From Nemertoderma westbladi (taxonomy: Eukaryota; Xenacoelomorpha; Nemertodermatida; Nemertodermatidae): 64,000 nucleotides of DNA. The notes beneath the pieces were generated by a model. The model saw only the letters and a program-made list of their open reading frames with translations. It was not told where the DNA came from and searched no databases. The stretch covers positions 18,556-82,555 of the forward strand of contig JAUCBJ010001897.1 in the NCBI GenBank assembly GCA_032718475.1, in the 5' to 3' direction. Shown here one piece after another: positions 1 through 11,459 of the stretch (the stretch's first letter is position 1; each line of letters begins with the position of its first letter). The position numbers and the translations under genes are program-made.

Positions 1-545
1 ATCCATAAATGTCCCTCCTGAGCAAGGATCCAACACTGCTAAGGTTGTAGTCCAACCCCTTCCCATTGGTAGATTCACACTGATGGGAACAATCTGGAAC
101 ATGACTCTCTCTCTCAGATGCTTTTCGATTATTGTGGCATACGCCGGACACAGATTGCTTATCATGGCATCACGTTCGTCCTCTTGCTCCGATAAAATGT
201 CATCTTCAGCATTGACTGCCTTTGCCCCTACGAAGTTAACTTCGGCGGCCTTTTCTGTTATGACTTCATCTTTATTTAACTTGGCTCCATTGGCTCCATG
301 CAAGAATGTGTGGTGCATGGTACTACCGCAAACTAAGCAGCCCCATTTCCCTGTGCAAGACTCCACACAGTGACCCCTGGACAAACAGCGATAACATCGT
401 CCATCTCTTTCTACATGCTCCTTCCTTTCATGTGGTTCCATCTCTTTATACTTTGGGCACTTAAGTAAAGAGTGATCGGTTGACCTGCACAATATGCAAG
501 TATAACGTATCCTCTTTACCCGGTTTAGTCGGTTTAGTGCCTTTG

Positions 546-554
546 GTATCTTAT
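546..554. repeat. Left target-site duplication of LINE A1 (GTATCTTAT)
   Basis: The nine bases GTATCTTAT occur here and again at 2434-2442, exactly flanking the LINE. Treating one copy as duplicated restores the interrupted BEL gag frame, which independently confirms the insertion boundaries. Confidence 0.85.
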
Positions 555-2433
555 GACCAAAGTACTCTGTTAATCTACAGGAACTAATAAACCAACAGGT
601 TGATGCCATCAATGATGCTGGCGACAGCAGGCAATCATCCCAGGCATGGAAATCGATCAATCTGCTTACTGGGCGGAAAAGCCAACCAGCCACCAAGGTT
701 AAGGCTGAATCACCAGCCGATCGCCTCAATGGTTGGAAAGCCCACTTTGAAAAGCTCCTCAATAATGACAGGGTATTGCCTGATAACTTTATAGAAGTAA
801 AAGTGTCTGAGTCTGTACTCCCAGATATTCCCATTGGCGATATCTCCTTTGCAGAAGTGAAGGCTGCTGCAAAGAGCATTAAGACCAATCGTGCCAGTGG
901 AGTAGATGGTGTTCCCCCTGAGGTCTTTAAAATACCTGAGTGTTTAAAGCTCATCTATCCCATCATAGTAGACATGTACCGAACAACAAAGAGTCCCACA
1001 AGAAATGAAAACAAATAAGTTGGTGCCAGTTCCCAAGAAAGGCAACCTAACACTCTATGGTTCTTTTCGGGGAATCTCATTGATCTCGATTGCTGCAAAG
1101 CTATACAATAGGATTCTATTAAATCGCATCAGGGATCCCATTGAGAGACTGCTACGTGGAAATCAGAATGGGCTCCGTAAAGGTCGTGGGACCATGGAGC
1201 CCATTTTGGCACTTAGAAGGATAATTGAAGAATTATCAAAAAAGAAAGACAGGCATCTGGCTGTTATCTTTGTTGACTTCTTCAAGGCCTTTGTTTGATT
1301 CAGTCTCTCGCTCACGTATGTTCAGCATACTTTCATTATATGGGATTCCTGGTGAAATTATTGCAGCAATCAGATCAGTATACGATGGTTCGACAACATT
1401 TGTGTCTACTGTTGACGGTGACACAGAACCATTTGAAGTGTTATGGGGCATCCTCCAAGGAGACACACTTGCACCATTCTTGTTCATTATTGTGGTTGAC
1501 TATGTTCTACGCAACGCATGTCCTTAGATCATCATAATGATGATGGGGTGATGATAACTCCACCTACTGGCTCCAGAAGTCGAGGAAATCCTGCCAAGTA
1601 CATAACTGATCTAGACTTTGCTGATGACTTAGGAGTACTCTCAGAATCATTAGAGGGAGCCCAACAGCTCCTCAGCTCATTAGAACATGCTGCTTCTAGT
1701 GTTGGTCTTTTTATTAACTCCAGAAAGACCAAAATTATGACAGTTAACTTTGAAAGTCCTCAGCAAGTCTCTGATCGGATGAGCATAAGCTCAAAGGATG
1801 GTATGCTTGAACATGTGGACGACTTCTGTTACCTGTGATCATGGATCCGGAAGTCAGGTGAGGACCTTCGAATACGTAAGGGAAAGGCATGGGCAGCCTT
1901 GAATAGGCTTTCCAGGATTTGGAAGTCACCGAGAATTAATCGGAAACTTAAGGTCCGATTATTTAGAGCAGCAGTAGTTCCAGTACTCCTCTACGGGAGT
2001 CCATGCTGGGCTCTAACTGCTGAGGACACCAAATCTCTGGATGGCACATTCACAAGAATGCTACGCCGGGTTCATTGTGTCAAGTACAATGCACACTCTC
2101 CAACCAGACACTATATAACATTGGAGGTGTCTCATTGGTTCCCCCAAGCTTGACACTAGAACAAAATCGCCTCCGCTTTGCAGGACATTGCTTTCGCCGT
2201 GAGGACCATCCAGTGCATAATCTTGTACTTTGGCAGCCTCATGGAGTGAATAAGCATGGTGGACAGCCCATGACTTTCTTGAGACGCATCTTAAAGGACA
2301 CAGGCCTTAAAGATGCGGATGATCTAGCAAATGTCATGGGTTATAGGGAGTTGTGGCGGTGCAATTTTGTTGACAAGCCGGCACAGCATTCCTAAAAATG
2401 CAGCTGCAATGCAGCATGCCGATCCTAGTAGTA
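555..2433 (+). mobile_element. 5'-truncated LINE copy A1 (RTE/CR1-like), inserted in BEL gag
   Basis: This is a non-LTR retrotransposon fragment covering the region before the reverse transcriptase, the RT itself and the C-terminal tail. RT landmarks are 'NRASGVDGVP', 'LRGNQNG', 'FVDFFKAF', 'LQGDTLAPFLF' and the catalytic box 'LDFADD' near 1610-1630. Downstream 'VVPVLLYGSPCWALTAE', 'MLRRVHC' and 'FAGHCFRRED' are the usual post-RT tail of this group. Compared with the copies at 23000-25625 and 30035-31316 it has small insertions near 998, 1292 and 1510, a G-to-T nonsense change at about 1837, and a deletion near 2093. It ends in a short GTA-rich tail and is flanked by GTATCTTAT duplicates. No endonuclease domain is present, so it is 5'-truncated and dead. 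The RTE clade is favoured, CR1 not excluded. Confidence 0.85.
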
Positions 2434-2442
2434 GTATCTTAT
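2434..2442. repeat. Right target-site duplication of LINE A1 (GTATCTTAT)
   Basis: Second copy of the 9-bp duplication, directly after the GTA-rich tail of the LINE. Confidence 0.85.
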
Positions 2443-4714
2443 TGGGATATTTAATCGACTGTCCATCCTTCGCTTGCATAATCTGGGTACTATATGAAGA
2501 TACTTTACCTGACTTAACTAAAAACTGTCGGTCGTTATCTTTATTCCGCTTATAACTGTCACTATGATGTCTCTCTCTATATTCTGTTGCAGCTGTGCTG
2601 TTAATTATTCGAGCTTCCTTCTTTAGCCATGATGCCAGCTCCTCTAATTTCGGATAGGAACCGCTTTCCTCCATTACATCGACTTTCCTCAGCCATTTGT
2701 CATATATTTTGTAAGGTAATTTACTAGCAATCTCAGTAATATTGCGTTGGCTGTTCAATTCGTGTGGTCTCTGTAATGCAGCAAGGGTCTTTGCCGTTCT
2801 GTTCACTTTATCAGAATATGCCTGAATTTATACTGGTGTTTCCACACTTTTTCCTGCCAACAAATTTCTTATGGAATCGTTAATAATTCTGACTGGGTTT
2901 CCAAAACGTTCCTCTAGCCATTGCCATGCTTCCATATATCCTTCTACACCTTGCCCTTCTAAATGCTTTATCAGTTCCAATGGTGAGCCATCCAAAAATT
3001 GTAGTAAATGTACTAACTTTTCCTGTGGTACCAAAATCGTATTATGGACCTGCTGAAAGAACCTTTGTTTAAAGTTTAAACTCGCCCCGATACTTTATCG
3101 GTATTGGTCTGGGCAAATTCTGTCTTTGTTCATGGCGAATCCAGTAATGAATGTCTGAAGGGTTGCCTACAGGTAGTGCAGTGTCCGCGTTTGTATCATA
3201 GCTTTGAAACAGTGATAAGTTATTATTCGTTACCTTATTATTGCCATGATTTCCAGGGGCAAATTTTATTCTACTGTATGTGTCTTCTGCTTCAATGTAT
3301 GCACTCAACTTACGCATGCACCCTCGGCATAAAGTGGCTGCATCACACACCCTCTTGGATTCCACCATTATATCATGACATGTGTCATATTTACCATCAA
3401 ATATATTTTTCACGAAATTACTTATTTCCTGTTGCAACTCAATCAATTTATTTAGTTGTAAATGTGCTAGATCACGCCCAGCTGTCCTATCTATAATTTC
3501 AATTGCCCGTTTGCAATTTGATTCCACCTGTAATATGGTTTGGCTCATATTTTCTATCTCTTCTACGACATGCACTAGATATACATTATTCCTATTATGT
3601 TGTGCACTATTGTGTTGGTCGCTATTTCCTGGCCTGATGCTCCGTGCAGGAGGGGTGTGGGTGCCCCCTGGAGGCATCAGTCCCTCAGTTGACCAGCTAG
3701 CCGATACCGGTACCTGATGGCCAGGTTGCATTTGATCATACCCAGTGTAGCTTCCTCTCTCCTGTTCTGATTGCCGTTTAGGCCTAAACCTTACCTGTTG
3801 TGTTTGCTCATCCTGTCTGCTAAACTCCCTTCCAGTGACTGGTAACTCCCCGTTTCCAGTTGCTGTTCGTACACCAGCCCTAAAACGTGTTCGCTGTGGA
3901 TCCGCTCAGCTGATTAAACTAGCTACCGGTAGGCCTAGCTCATAGTCCCCGTGATGGAGGTTGTCTGGATTTCCTGCCAAGACTGGTCCGGGTTTCTGCC
4001 CATGTTGGCGTTCTGAAACTGGGAACGGTTGTTGTACATGAATATTGCGTCGTCCAGGCAGGTTCCCACCTTGGGGGACGTCATCTGTTGGACTCGATCT
4101 CGCCGCCGGCGCTCCTAGGCCTAGAGATGTCATCAACGAATGTAACTGATGTTCGTCGTCGATTAATGTTCGGGGGTTGTGGTTATACGGAACTTGTGGC
4201 ACCTGAGTGACAGTTGATGATCTTTCAGGTGAGATGTGCGAATACGCTGGATTCCATAAACTACCGGCAGGCATTGCTGAAACTGCAGGCCAAGTGGATT
4301 CGTTATACCCGGAACAGGAACCGGCTTTGGATTCATCCATTACGAATTACTTATTCGATGTTATATGATTGACTCTTAGTTTATTTTATTTATTTATATT
4401 ATTATGTTACGTTTATTTGTGTAATCTATATTTACCCGAGCGATATATCTACGGTAATGTACTTTGTTTGGTTCCTCTCAATGTTTTACTAATTCACAGG
4501 TGCTGTGATTCTTAAACAAACCCCAGTGCCTGTAAACAAGTTATTGACTGTGTTCTTCTTTACTAATAATTATGCGCTTGTCGCTATGTTACTACCTAAG
4601 TAATCGTTCTCATACGCTGGTGTAAACAGTATAAACTCAGTTTATGAAACTCCGTGTTTTAGTACAGTAGGGTTGTGTTGCGATCCTATTTGGAGATAGC
4701 TAGTGATGATGTCC

Positions 4715-5130
4715 GTTGCAATCACATGCGCCGGGATAATAACAATCCCCAGTTCATGTAATGGCTATTAAATCAAGTTATACAGTCAACATAAATTAAT
4801 AATATAATCAATCAGCTTTCAATCACATGCGCTGGGATAACAAATCGCCAGTTCATGTAATCTTTTAAAATAAAGTTATAAAGAAAACATAAATTAATAC
4901 TATACCGGTAATAGTAATAATCAGCTATTCAATCACATACGCTGGGATATAACAATAACCAGTTCATGTAATCTTAGCCTAATATAAATTTTAAAGAAAA
5001 CAGAACTGAATACTATAATCAACCTTTTAATCACAAGCGCTGGTATAATAACAATAACCAGTTCATATAATTAAACAAATTATGAACGAAACATAAATAA
5101 TATACCAGTAAAAATAATAATAAGTTACGT
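4715..5130. repeat. Imperfect ~100-bp tandem repeat in BEL leader/LTR region
   Basis: About four copies of a ~100-bp unit. Each has the core 'AATCACATGCGCTGGGATAA' or a close variant, then 'CCAGTTCATGTAAT', then an A+T-rich stretch (starts near 4716, 4818, 4929 and 5029). It lies between the gag start and a TATA box on the same strand, so it probably belongs to the transcribed leader or LTR of the BEL element. Function unknown; repeats of this kind can be promoter or packaging elements. Confidence 0.7.
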
Positions 5131-6784
5131 ATGATTAATAAAGCTTTATAATTCAATCAAGAAGAATAAATAAATTATTATAAAATAGAAAATTCAATTT
5201 ATTAATCGAAAAAGTTTAAAATGGCCTCAAATTCATTTAATTCAGGTTTACAACATTGTGATTCGCGCTGGCCGGGAGCAATCAAATGACGCGCTACTGG
5301 TTACGAACTGGATAGAGAGGTCCATTAAAGGGAAAAGCATCAGGGGCCCGAACGGGCTAATATACGGAAAACACTAACCGTGATCAATTGAAGGGCTATT
5401 CCACTTATAATGTATCTCAAAGTCAAGCAATATAAACACCCAAATAATAATCAATGTATACTATAGATAAACCTATTAGGTTCCCAACAAATCTAGGTAG
5501 CCGCTAGCAGCGGTAAATGAATTTGCTGAGCCCAAAGCTACGAATGAATAATGAACTTGAAACTCAGGCTTTTATAGTCTTTAGATCTGGGCCCCAAAAT
5601 ATATCATAACAATACAAACCAATAGCAGAGCATCATTGAATGTAAATGAACTGTCATTGGTCCAAGTATTTGTGGGTCCAGGCAATGGAGCTTCATAGCC
5701 TCTTATAGCAAAGGCACATATTCTGGGTCGAGCCATGTAAATAGGTAAGCTTCACCCATTAGGGTAAATTAATGCCTACATAGATCCTACTGAAAAGCAA
5801 TCTAAAGTAAGCTAGTAACTAGTAGGTCTCGAAAGGGGGTATATATTTTTTAGGACGTGTGTGTGTCTGTGTGTTACGAATGAAACAATTTTGGTGTACT
5901 CCATTGTACTAGGTTTTAGTGATTTCTGACCAAAACAATACTGGGCGCTAGCTACTAAAATAAGCTAGTCGCGCTCTGAAGGGCGTAATACTTACAAACT
6001 GACGTCAAAGCTCTCTCCTTCTTATCCACAACTCAACCGGGCAATTACGGTGTTAGTAACTACACCCGTGATCGGCACTAATACCAGATTCTGGTTGTAA
6101 GATAAGAAAATAGGTGTTAATTGCGACGTTAGCTGATCTGGTATACTAATTTGATTCTAGAACTTTGTTACTGCGGTGGTTAGCAGTAAATATACCTATC
6201 ATTACGTGGCAAGGCGCGGTAGGATATTAGTAACCTCCCTAGGCCAAGCATGTGCCGGTAGCAGAAATGCTCCTTGCCTGATCAAATATCTCGGGCTCAG
6301 ACAGGGGGGGGGGGGTGCTAATGTATAAACTACAAAGTGAACCGGTACCGAACTGTCAGTACTACAAATCACCAAATTATAGAACATGTGCTATCCGCAC
6401 CTAAAGTGTACTTGCGCGTACTGACGAACAGCAATAGTTCACACCTGTAGGGAATACAGGTTAATCCGGGGATTTGGCACTGAATCTGTCGAAATCTGTT
6501 TAGGCAGCCATTTCCCAAATGTTTGGCTGTCCCAAAGGTGGACTGTTAGAAATATACATGTTCAAGAGTTTACAGTATATTTATGTAATTTACAAAACTT
6601 ATCACTTCACTTTACAAATAATAACTAAACTAAGCAAAGAGATAACGGAAAGTTTAGATCAGAAAACAAGGATTGTAAGTGGTGATAACCGAAGGTTCTC
6701 TAAGCAGTTCTATAAGCCTCCGACCATGCTGGTTAACGGCACCTGTCTTAGAAAGTCTGTGTACCTGAACATTAAACATTAAAA
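5131..6784. other. Noncoding stretch, probably BEL LTR and flank
   Basis: No supported gene. The lower part is probably LTR sequence of the minus-strand BEL element. It includes a GT-rich stretch near 5860-5875 and a G homopolymer at about 6304-6315. An 87-codon open frame at 6519-6782 (plus) resembles nothing I know and is A+T rich, so I do not call it. Confidence 0.5.
5569..5577 (-). promoter_or_regulatory. TATA box of probable BEL LTR promoter
   Basis: On the minus strand CTATAAAAG sits about 80 bp downstream of a CCAAT box (ATTGG on the plus strand near 5656). About 30 bp further on begins a stretch that could be the transcript start, reading towards the gag start at 4340. The arrangement fits the U3/R promoter of an LTR. 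No second LTR is inside the window, so LTR borders cannot be drawn. Confidence 0.45.
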
Positions 6785-7010
6785 TACATTAGTAAATTAC
6801 ATAGTAAATTCATCAATATCAAATACATAATCATCTGGCAAAATTTAGACCATTGGCACTTTCATCCAAAACTATGTAATCAGGTAATGTAGCAGTTTTT
6901 GCATTAAAATCACCCACCATAAGCACCTGCACATTACTAAACTGGGCTATGTTATTCTATAAATTGTCAAACATGCCAATAGTGTTATTATTGTTAGTAC
7001 TTGTCTACAT
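6785..7010 (-). pseudogene. LINE endonuclease fragment
   Basis: The minus strand reads a segment with 'VLMVGDFNAKT', the GDFNA signature of the apurinic-type endonuclease of LINEs. An in-frame stop lies upstream and a frameshift follows it. The family B element at 14109-16953 has the comparable 'CLVFGDFNAD', but the two are not close. It lies directly beyond the 3' flank of the transporter gene. Confidence 0.55.
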
Positions 7011-7059
7011 GTACCATTAATACCATTAACTCCAATTCAATTCCCCTACAGCATTTTCG

Positions 7060-7183
7060 GTATGTAATATTTAAACACAAAACTAAAATAAATTGACAAC
7101 CATTACCACAAACATCTAGACTGACAACAAAGTATGGGTTGCCAAAATGCTTCATTCACAGTGGATTTATCTACTTCTCAATA
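7060..7183 (-). other. Conserved 3' untranslated flank of the transporter gene
   Basis: The stretch after the transporter stop (minus strand) is recognisably shared with the sequence after the transporter fragment at 42500-42660, continuing to about 42790, and more weakly with 52591-52665 after the third copy. The duplicated unit therefore included 3' flank as well as coding sequence. Confidence 0.55.
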
Positions 7184-8497
7184 TCACATCTCACTAACCC
7201 GACATCTAAAAGCGAACACTGCAATTAGACCGAATATAAATGGTAACCCAAACAAACTGAGAAGCGAGGAAGCAACTTCCATACCAAAATAATCATTGAA
7301 GAATCCACCAAGAACAGGACCTGTAATAGCACCAATAGAGAGTGCAATTCTAAACATTTGTTGGAGAAGTGATCTGGTATCAACATTATCGTGATAGCCA
7401 CAAATATTAATGGTTAGTTGTGTTTGTGTTTCCACCCCAGGTGTTTCGTTTAGTCCATTACCGAATCCAAGGAGAGCACATCCAGTGACAGAGATGGAGA
7501 GAACATGAGATAAACCCAATAGCTCTGTAGGACCGATTAGTTGCATTGACACTGCTAGTAACATTGCATCAAATACAGTTGGAATGATGGTCTTCAATTT
7601 ATTCATCATTAATGACATTATTAGACTAGTAGAAGCATAAAGACCTGGAAAAATCATATAGATACGTCCAATATTGTACTGGTTGACATTGTAGTTGTGG
7701 TGAATGTAGGCAGCATAGTTCGCAACGATAAAGGATGACAATAGTCTGGAATATATATTCAAAATAAATATAAGTGAAATAGCAGGATTTCTCAGAAGCC
7801 CAAGATAAGTTGGTCTGTCTTTCGATTCAGATCTGTCGTAAATATAACGTGGCGAATCAAACCAGCAGTAAATGAGAATAATAAGAAACATCAAACCCGA
7901 TATTATAAATGGGAACTCAAATCCCAATGAAACAAAAATGGTTGAACCAAAAACTGGTGAAACCATAACTCCCACAGTGCCAGAAACAATAGCTAAACTG
8001 GCTAATAAAGTTCTTTGTGCTGGCCACAACTCCATCAATAGACTGTATGAATACATATAACTGATGTTGAGTCCAACTGCTTCTAAGGTGCGTAGAGAAA
8101 AACAAGCAAATATATATAATCCATCGTTGTCTTTTGGAATGTATTCTACAATTCCGAATGCCAACTGTGAAACTGCCCCAATAATGCCAAATAGACCCAA
8201 AGAGATACGAGTTCCCCAATTGTTGATAGAATGAGGGCAACTAATGTATATTGTAAGTCGGACAATAGAAAACATTGCCAATAATGCACCAATAAGAGTC
8301 TTCGACCAACCACGCTCTTCTACAACAATTGGAAAGAATGTTTCCAGTAGATTCTGACACCAACCTGGTATCATTTGATACATTAACAACATGGCCACCA
8401 ACATGTACAGTCGCCAGCCCTTTCGATGGCTAGTCTGACTATTATTTGTTTCATCACATGATATAAAGGAAGCAGCTCCTCCTGACATCTTGTACAT
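7184..8497 (-). CDS. Major-facilitator transporter, SLC18B1-like, single exon, intact
   Basis: A 437-residue polytopic membrane protein of MFS size with about 12 hydrophobic segments. The N-half holds 'GWCQNLLETFFPIVVEERGWS' as the first helix and loop, then a glycine-rich helix pattern around 'SGTVGVMVSPVFGS'. The 'LRTLEAVG' then 'LMELWPAQRTLLASL' order matches the helix 4-5 region of SLC18B1 and related transporters. The C-half holds 'GAITGPVLGGFFNDYFG', the typical helix 11 repeat. The SLC18 family exports amines or polyamines into vesicles; the substrate here is unknown. There are two possible starts, 8497 and 8488. The second (MSGG) is the one conserved in the pseudogene copies, so it may be the true start. 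No introns. The gene is open throughout, unlike copies at 27135-28443 and 51289-52590. It may be a tandemly spread or retroposed family. Confidence 0.75.
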   Translation of the reverse strand: MYKMSGGAASFISCDETNNSQTSHRKGWRLYMLVAMLLMYQMIPGWCQNLLETFFPIVVEERGWSKTLIGALLAMFSIVRLTIYISCPHSINNWGTRISLGLFGIIGAVSQLAFGIVEYIPKDNDGLYIFACFSLRTLEAVGLNISYMYSYSLLMELWPAQRTLLASLAIVSGTVGVMVSPVFGSTIFVSLGFEFPFIISGLMFLIILIYCWFDSPRYIYDRSESKDRPTYLGLLRNPAISLIFILNIYSRLLSSFIVANYAAYIHHNYNVNQYNIGRIYMIFPGLYASTSLIMSLMMNKLKTIIPTVFDAMLLAVSMQLIGPTELLGLSHVLSISVTGCALLGFGNGLNETPGVETQTQLTINICGYHDNVDTRSLLQQMFRIALSIGAITGPVLGGFFNDYFGMEVASSLLSLFGLPFIFGLIAVFAFRCRVSEM

Positions 8498-8669
8498 CTA
8501 CTTCAAATTGAATTTAGTACTTCATATCGTATAACAAGTATTTCATACAGACTTTATGAGTAAGATTTTATCCTGTGTGTACATTTTCATTTCAATATTT
8601 AAAATTGACAGGATGTTAGGTGTATGTAATCAAATATATGTAAGCTATTGATCCATGAATATATAGAAG

Positions 8670-9950
8670 CTATTTTTTTATTATTATTTTCTTGTAAATG
8701 TAAATGTAAATTTTCTTGTAAAAATAAATGGTATCCATTTTTGATAGAGCTACCCAAGCCTTTGCTTTCCTAACTTCTATGTCCTTTTTGCTACTCTCTA
8801 TCCATGATCCAAGGTACTGGAAGTCATCGACCTTCCTTAGTTGATTATTATCAATGGTTGTCAAATTTCCATCAACATTAAAGGTCATGAATTCGGTCTT
8901 GGTACCATTTATATGCAATCCAACCTCCTTAGCAGCCCTCTCCACTTTATTTAGTAGAAGCTGTGCATCTGCTAGCGTATTAGAGAGCAGGGCGATGTCA
9001 TCCGCAAAGTCGGTGTCTGTGACTGTAGTTGCCGGATATCTACTACTTCTGCGTTCTTGAAGTATGAATCCCAGATCTTCACCCTTTGTGGCCGTCCTCA
9101 TTGCGTAGTCCAGCACAATTACAAATAGTAATGGTGCTAATGTGTCACCTTGCAGTACGCCAGCCAGGATTGAGAAAAACTCAGTTTCACCATCTGGTGA
9201 GAGTACCTGCGCTTCTGTGTCACAATATAACAATCCAATGCCAGCAACAATTACTTCTGGTATTCCATAAGCTCTTAGGATTTCAAGCATTTTACCTCTA
9301 TGGATGGAGTCGAATGCCTTCTTGAAGTCCACAAAAGTCATGACTGCGGGGAGATTCTTTGACTTAATTCCTTCAATCAGTCTCCGTAGTGCAAGTATCT
9401 GAGCTATTGTTGATCTACTTGGTCGAAATCCGTTTTGGCTCTTACGCAGTAGTTTCTCTAGGTGAGGCCTAATTCTATATAGAATCATTTTATTGTATAT
9501 TTTGGCAGCTACCACAAGCAGACAGATCCCACGATGTAGTTTGTTGGTATGCCGAGGTCTCCTTTCATGGGGAGAGGCTTTAGTTGACCTTTAGTCCAAA
9601 TTGGTGGTGGCTTTTCCCCTTTTAACATCCGGTTGCAAACATTCAATAATGGTCTGTTTAGCACTCGCTTTATTATTGGACATGCTTTTAATGCTTCTTT
9701 GAAGTACGGCAGGTGCGAAGTCCCCTGTTTCTATAGGTAGTGTCTTGTCATATATTTTCCTTGTAGGGCTGCCCAAGCAAGTTGCTGCAGTGATTTTTCC
9801 ACTTCCCAACACGTTCTTCGGGACTATCGGCTTTGAGGCGCCCCTTTGCACAAATTTTCCGACCAGATATCTCATTTACAGTTTGCCAGGTAAGTCTTGA
9901 TTGTTGCTGTATGAGAGCAGTTGTAACAATTCCATACTAAGCCCTTATGT
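8670..9950 (-). mobile_element. RTE-like LINE copy E1 (RT segment, minus strand)
   Basis: Fragment of LINE family E. The minus-strand frame from 9515 reads 'NGFRPSRSTIAQILALRR', 'TFVDFKKAFDS', 'GVLQGDTLAPLLF' and the catalytic 'TDFADDIALL', then 'DDFQYLGSWI' and 'KAKAWVALSKMDT'. It then breaks off near 8735 into A/T-rich sequence. Upstream, 9875-9535 holds the pre-RT region ('SNNKAS'), with a frame break between. Sequence up to about 9950 matches the region at 48480-48850. It lies 170 bp from the transporter start. It is 3'-truncated; the missing tail lies on the other strand at 10185-10650. Confidence 0.8.
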
Positions 9951-10184
9951 AAATAATCAGTCAGTCGTTTATCTAAATTAATTGTGCCACCTCATTCTCG
10001 CGGACTGTTTACACAAGTTAATTACATAAGTGATCAATTTGCTGTCAGCAAATAAGCGGATATGAGTGAATCAAGACTGGGAGGGACAAAACAGGGGATA
10101 CAAAGGTTGGTACTTTCAGACGTCCTTAATTTGCGAGTGACCATTATTATCATTAACTATTTGTGGCCTTAAAATTGCTGGAGA

Positions 10185-10650
10185 AAACTGTTTTTGATCA
10201 AATGCGCTAACAAGAAGTTAGGAAAACAAAGGCATGGATTGGATAGCCCTATCAAAAATGGAAACCACCTGGAAATCAGACATTTCCAGGTACCTGAAGA
10301 CTAAGTTCTTTCAAGGCACAGTGGAAAGTGTACTTTTTATACAGGGGTGAGTCCTGGACACTGACGAAATCACTTGAACAATGAATTGATGGTTGATAAA
10401 TAAGACTACTAAGAGGCAGCACTAAACATCAGCTGGAGGATGACAAAGGCCGAGCTTTATGGTATTCTACTACCTGAATCAACTAGTCGTGAACTCAGAC
10501 TACAATTCAATGGGCACTACTGAAGAAGTGAAGTAGAAGTTGGTCATACCATAGGATATACTGGACATGGGAGAAACAAAATTTCAACTGTCTGAGCTCG
10601 CACAATAAGATTGCAGTCTTTGTCTCTATTAAAAATCCTCTTCTGGAACT
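10185..10650 (+). mobile_element. RTE-like LINE E, 3' segment on plus strand
   Basis: The plus strand reads a decayed tail of the same LINE family: 'EVRKTKAW', then 'IALSKMETTWKSDISRYLK', 'TVESVLFIQG' followed by a stop, then in another frame 'ESWTLTKSLEQ', and later 'AELYGILLPEST'. Its start overlaps, in LINE terms, the point where the minus-strand copy at 8735 ends. It carries stops and frameshifts. Confidence 0.65.
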
Positions 10651-10739
10651 CTGATTTTAAAATGCTTCATACTGTAATCTTAAAAAAGTGCTAGATTATA
10701 GGTCTTCAAGTAATAATGATTATTAGAGTAAAGATATTA

Positions 10740-11440
10740 GATTAAAGAGTAAAATTGAATCGGAATGGATAATGACAGATTGATAGATGCTTTATAATCA
10801 TATGAACACATGTTATATCACAACAGTACAGGTTTGAGCAGATTTACCCAGAATATATTAAAGTATAATATTGAATTTAATTATTAATTATTACTTTTTT
10901 GCAGCATTATTTCTGATATAATTGATATCTTTGAACTATATAATTCATGGGATTGTCTGTCTAATTAAAGTTCTAAATATTAAATATTCGTATAAATATA
11001 TTTATGAACATAAAAACACTCCGAAGATGTATTTACGATGGCCAGGCATATCATATGCTCTGCTGGCTTAGCAATACTATTAGAATTAAAAGTTTGAATG
11101 GGAGGCTAAATCAGCCCTTTTACATAAAAATATAATTTGTGTTTATTATGTAAAATATAGGGGGAGGGAATGGGGGGGTTGCATGTACCTGAATTAAGAG
11201 ACTATGTTACATGAGATGGTGTAAGCCAATCATCCCCTCTTCTGGATGTTACCTCCATTATTGCTTCCAATGTTGATCACTCCGTCATTATCCTTTTTAT
11301 TTACTCCCCAACAGAAGCCAATATATTCACATAAAAAACATGATGTAATAAGGTGCAGAAGACCAAAATGTAGGTATTCAATTTACAAGTCATGAAGCCG
11401 GCAACAAGTGCATGTAATTAAAATTAAATTATCAAAATGC
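10740..11440 (+). repeat. Dispersed repeat family X, long copy
   Basis: About 700 bp similar over its length to 32600-33290 in the same orientation. Landmarks: 'GGATAATGACAGATTG', 'GAACACATGTTAT', 'AATATATTAAAGTATAATATT', 'GATGGCCAGG', a G-rich run, and 'TTCTGGATGTTACCT'. No open frame and no recognised transposon ends, so the type is unknown. Shorter copies lie at 31480, 41646, 46030 and 48988. Confidence 0.7.
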
Positions 11441-11459
11441 AAGACCATAATAGCAGATT

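Larger units (their letters stand above)
1..4340 (-). pseudogene. BEL/Pao-type gag (start of protease) remnant, split by a LINE
   Basis: Read on the minus strand from about 4340, this is a decayed gag of a BEL/Pao LTR retrotransposon. The first part (4340-3069) is Gln/Pro-rich. The 3034-2443 part has the look of BEL capsid: a segment on yeast-like 'FLDGSPLELIKHLEG', a 'LEERFGN' step, and 'KLPYKIYDKW' followed by 'WLKKEARI'. At 540-300 there are CX2CX4HX4C knuckles (CILC...H...C, CYRC...H...C) and a CX2CX4HX4H-like one, and the frame then reaches a protease-like LDPCSGGTF site at the window edge. Breaks seen: in-frame TGA at 3906-3908, a frameshift near 3070, in-frame TAA at 2828-2830, and a LINE insertion at 555-2433. 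When the insert and one 9-bp duplicate are discounted, the gag frame is continuous across the site. In the protease motif a Cys stands where BEL elements usually have Gly. The family call rests on motif layout; a Gypsy origin is less likely. Confidence 0.75.

Noticed and set aside
2324-2806. 160-codon minus-strand frame 2324-2806 as one gene
   Set aside because: Its 3' part is antisense to the inserted LINE end; only the part above 2442 belongs to BEL gag.
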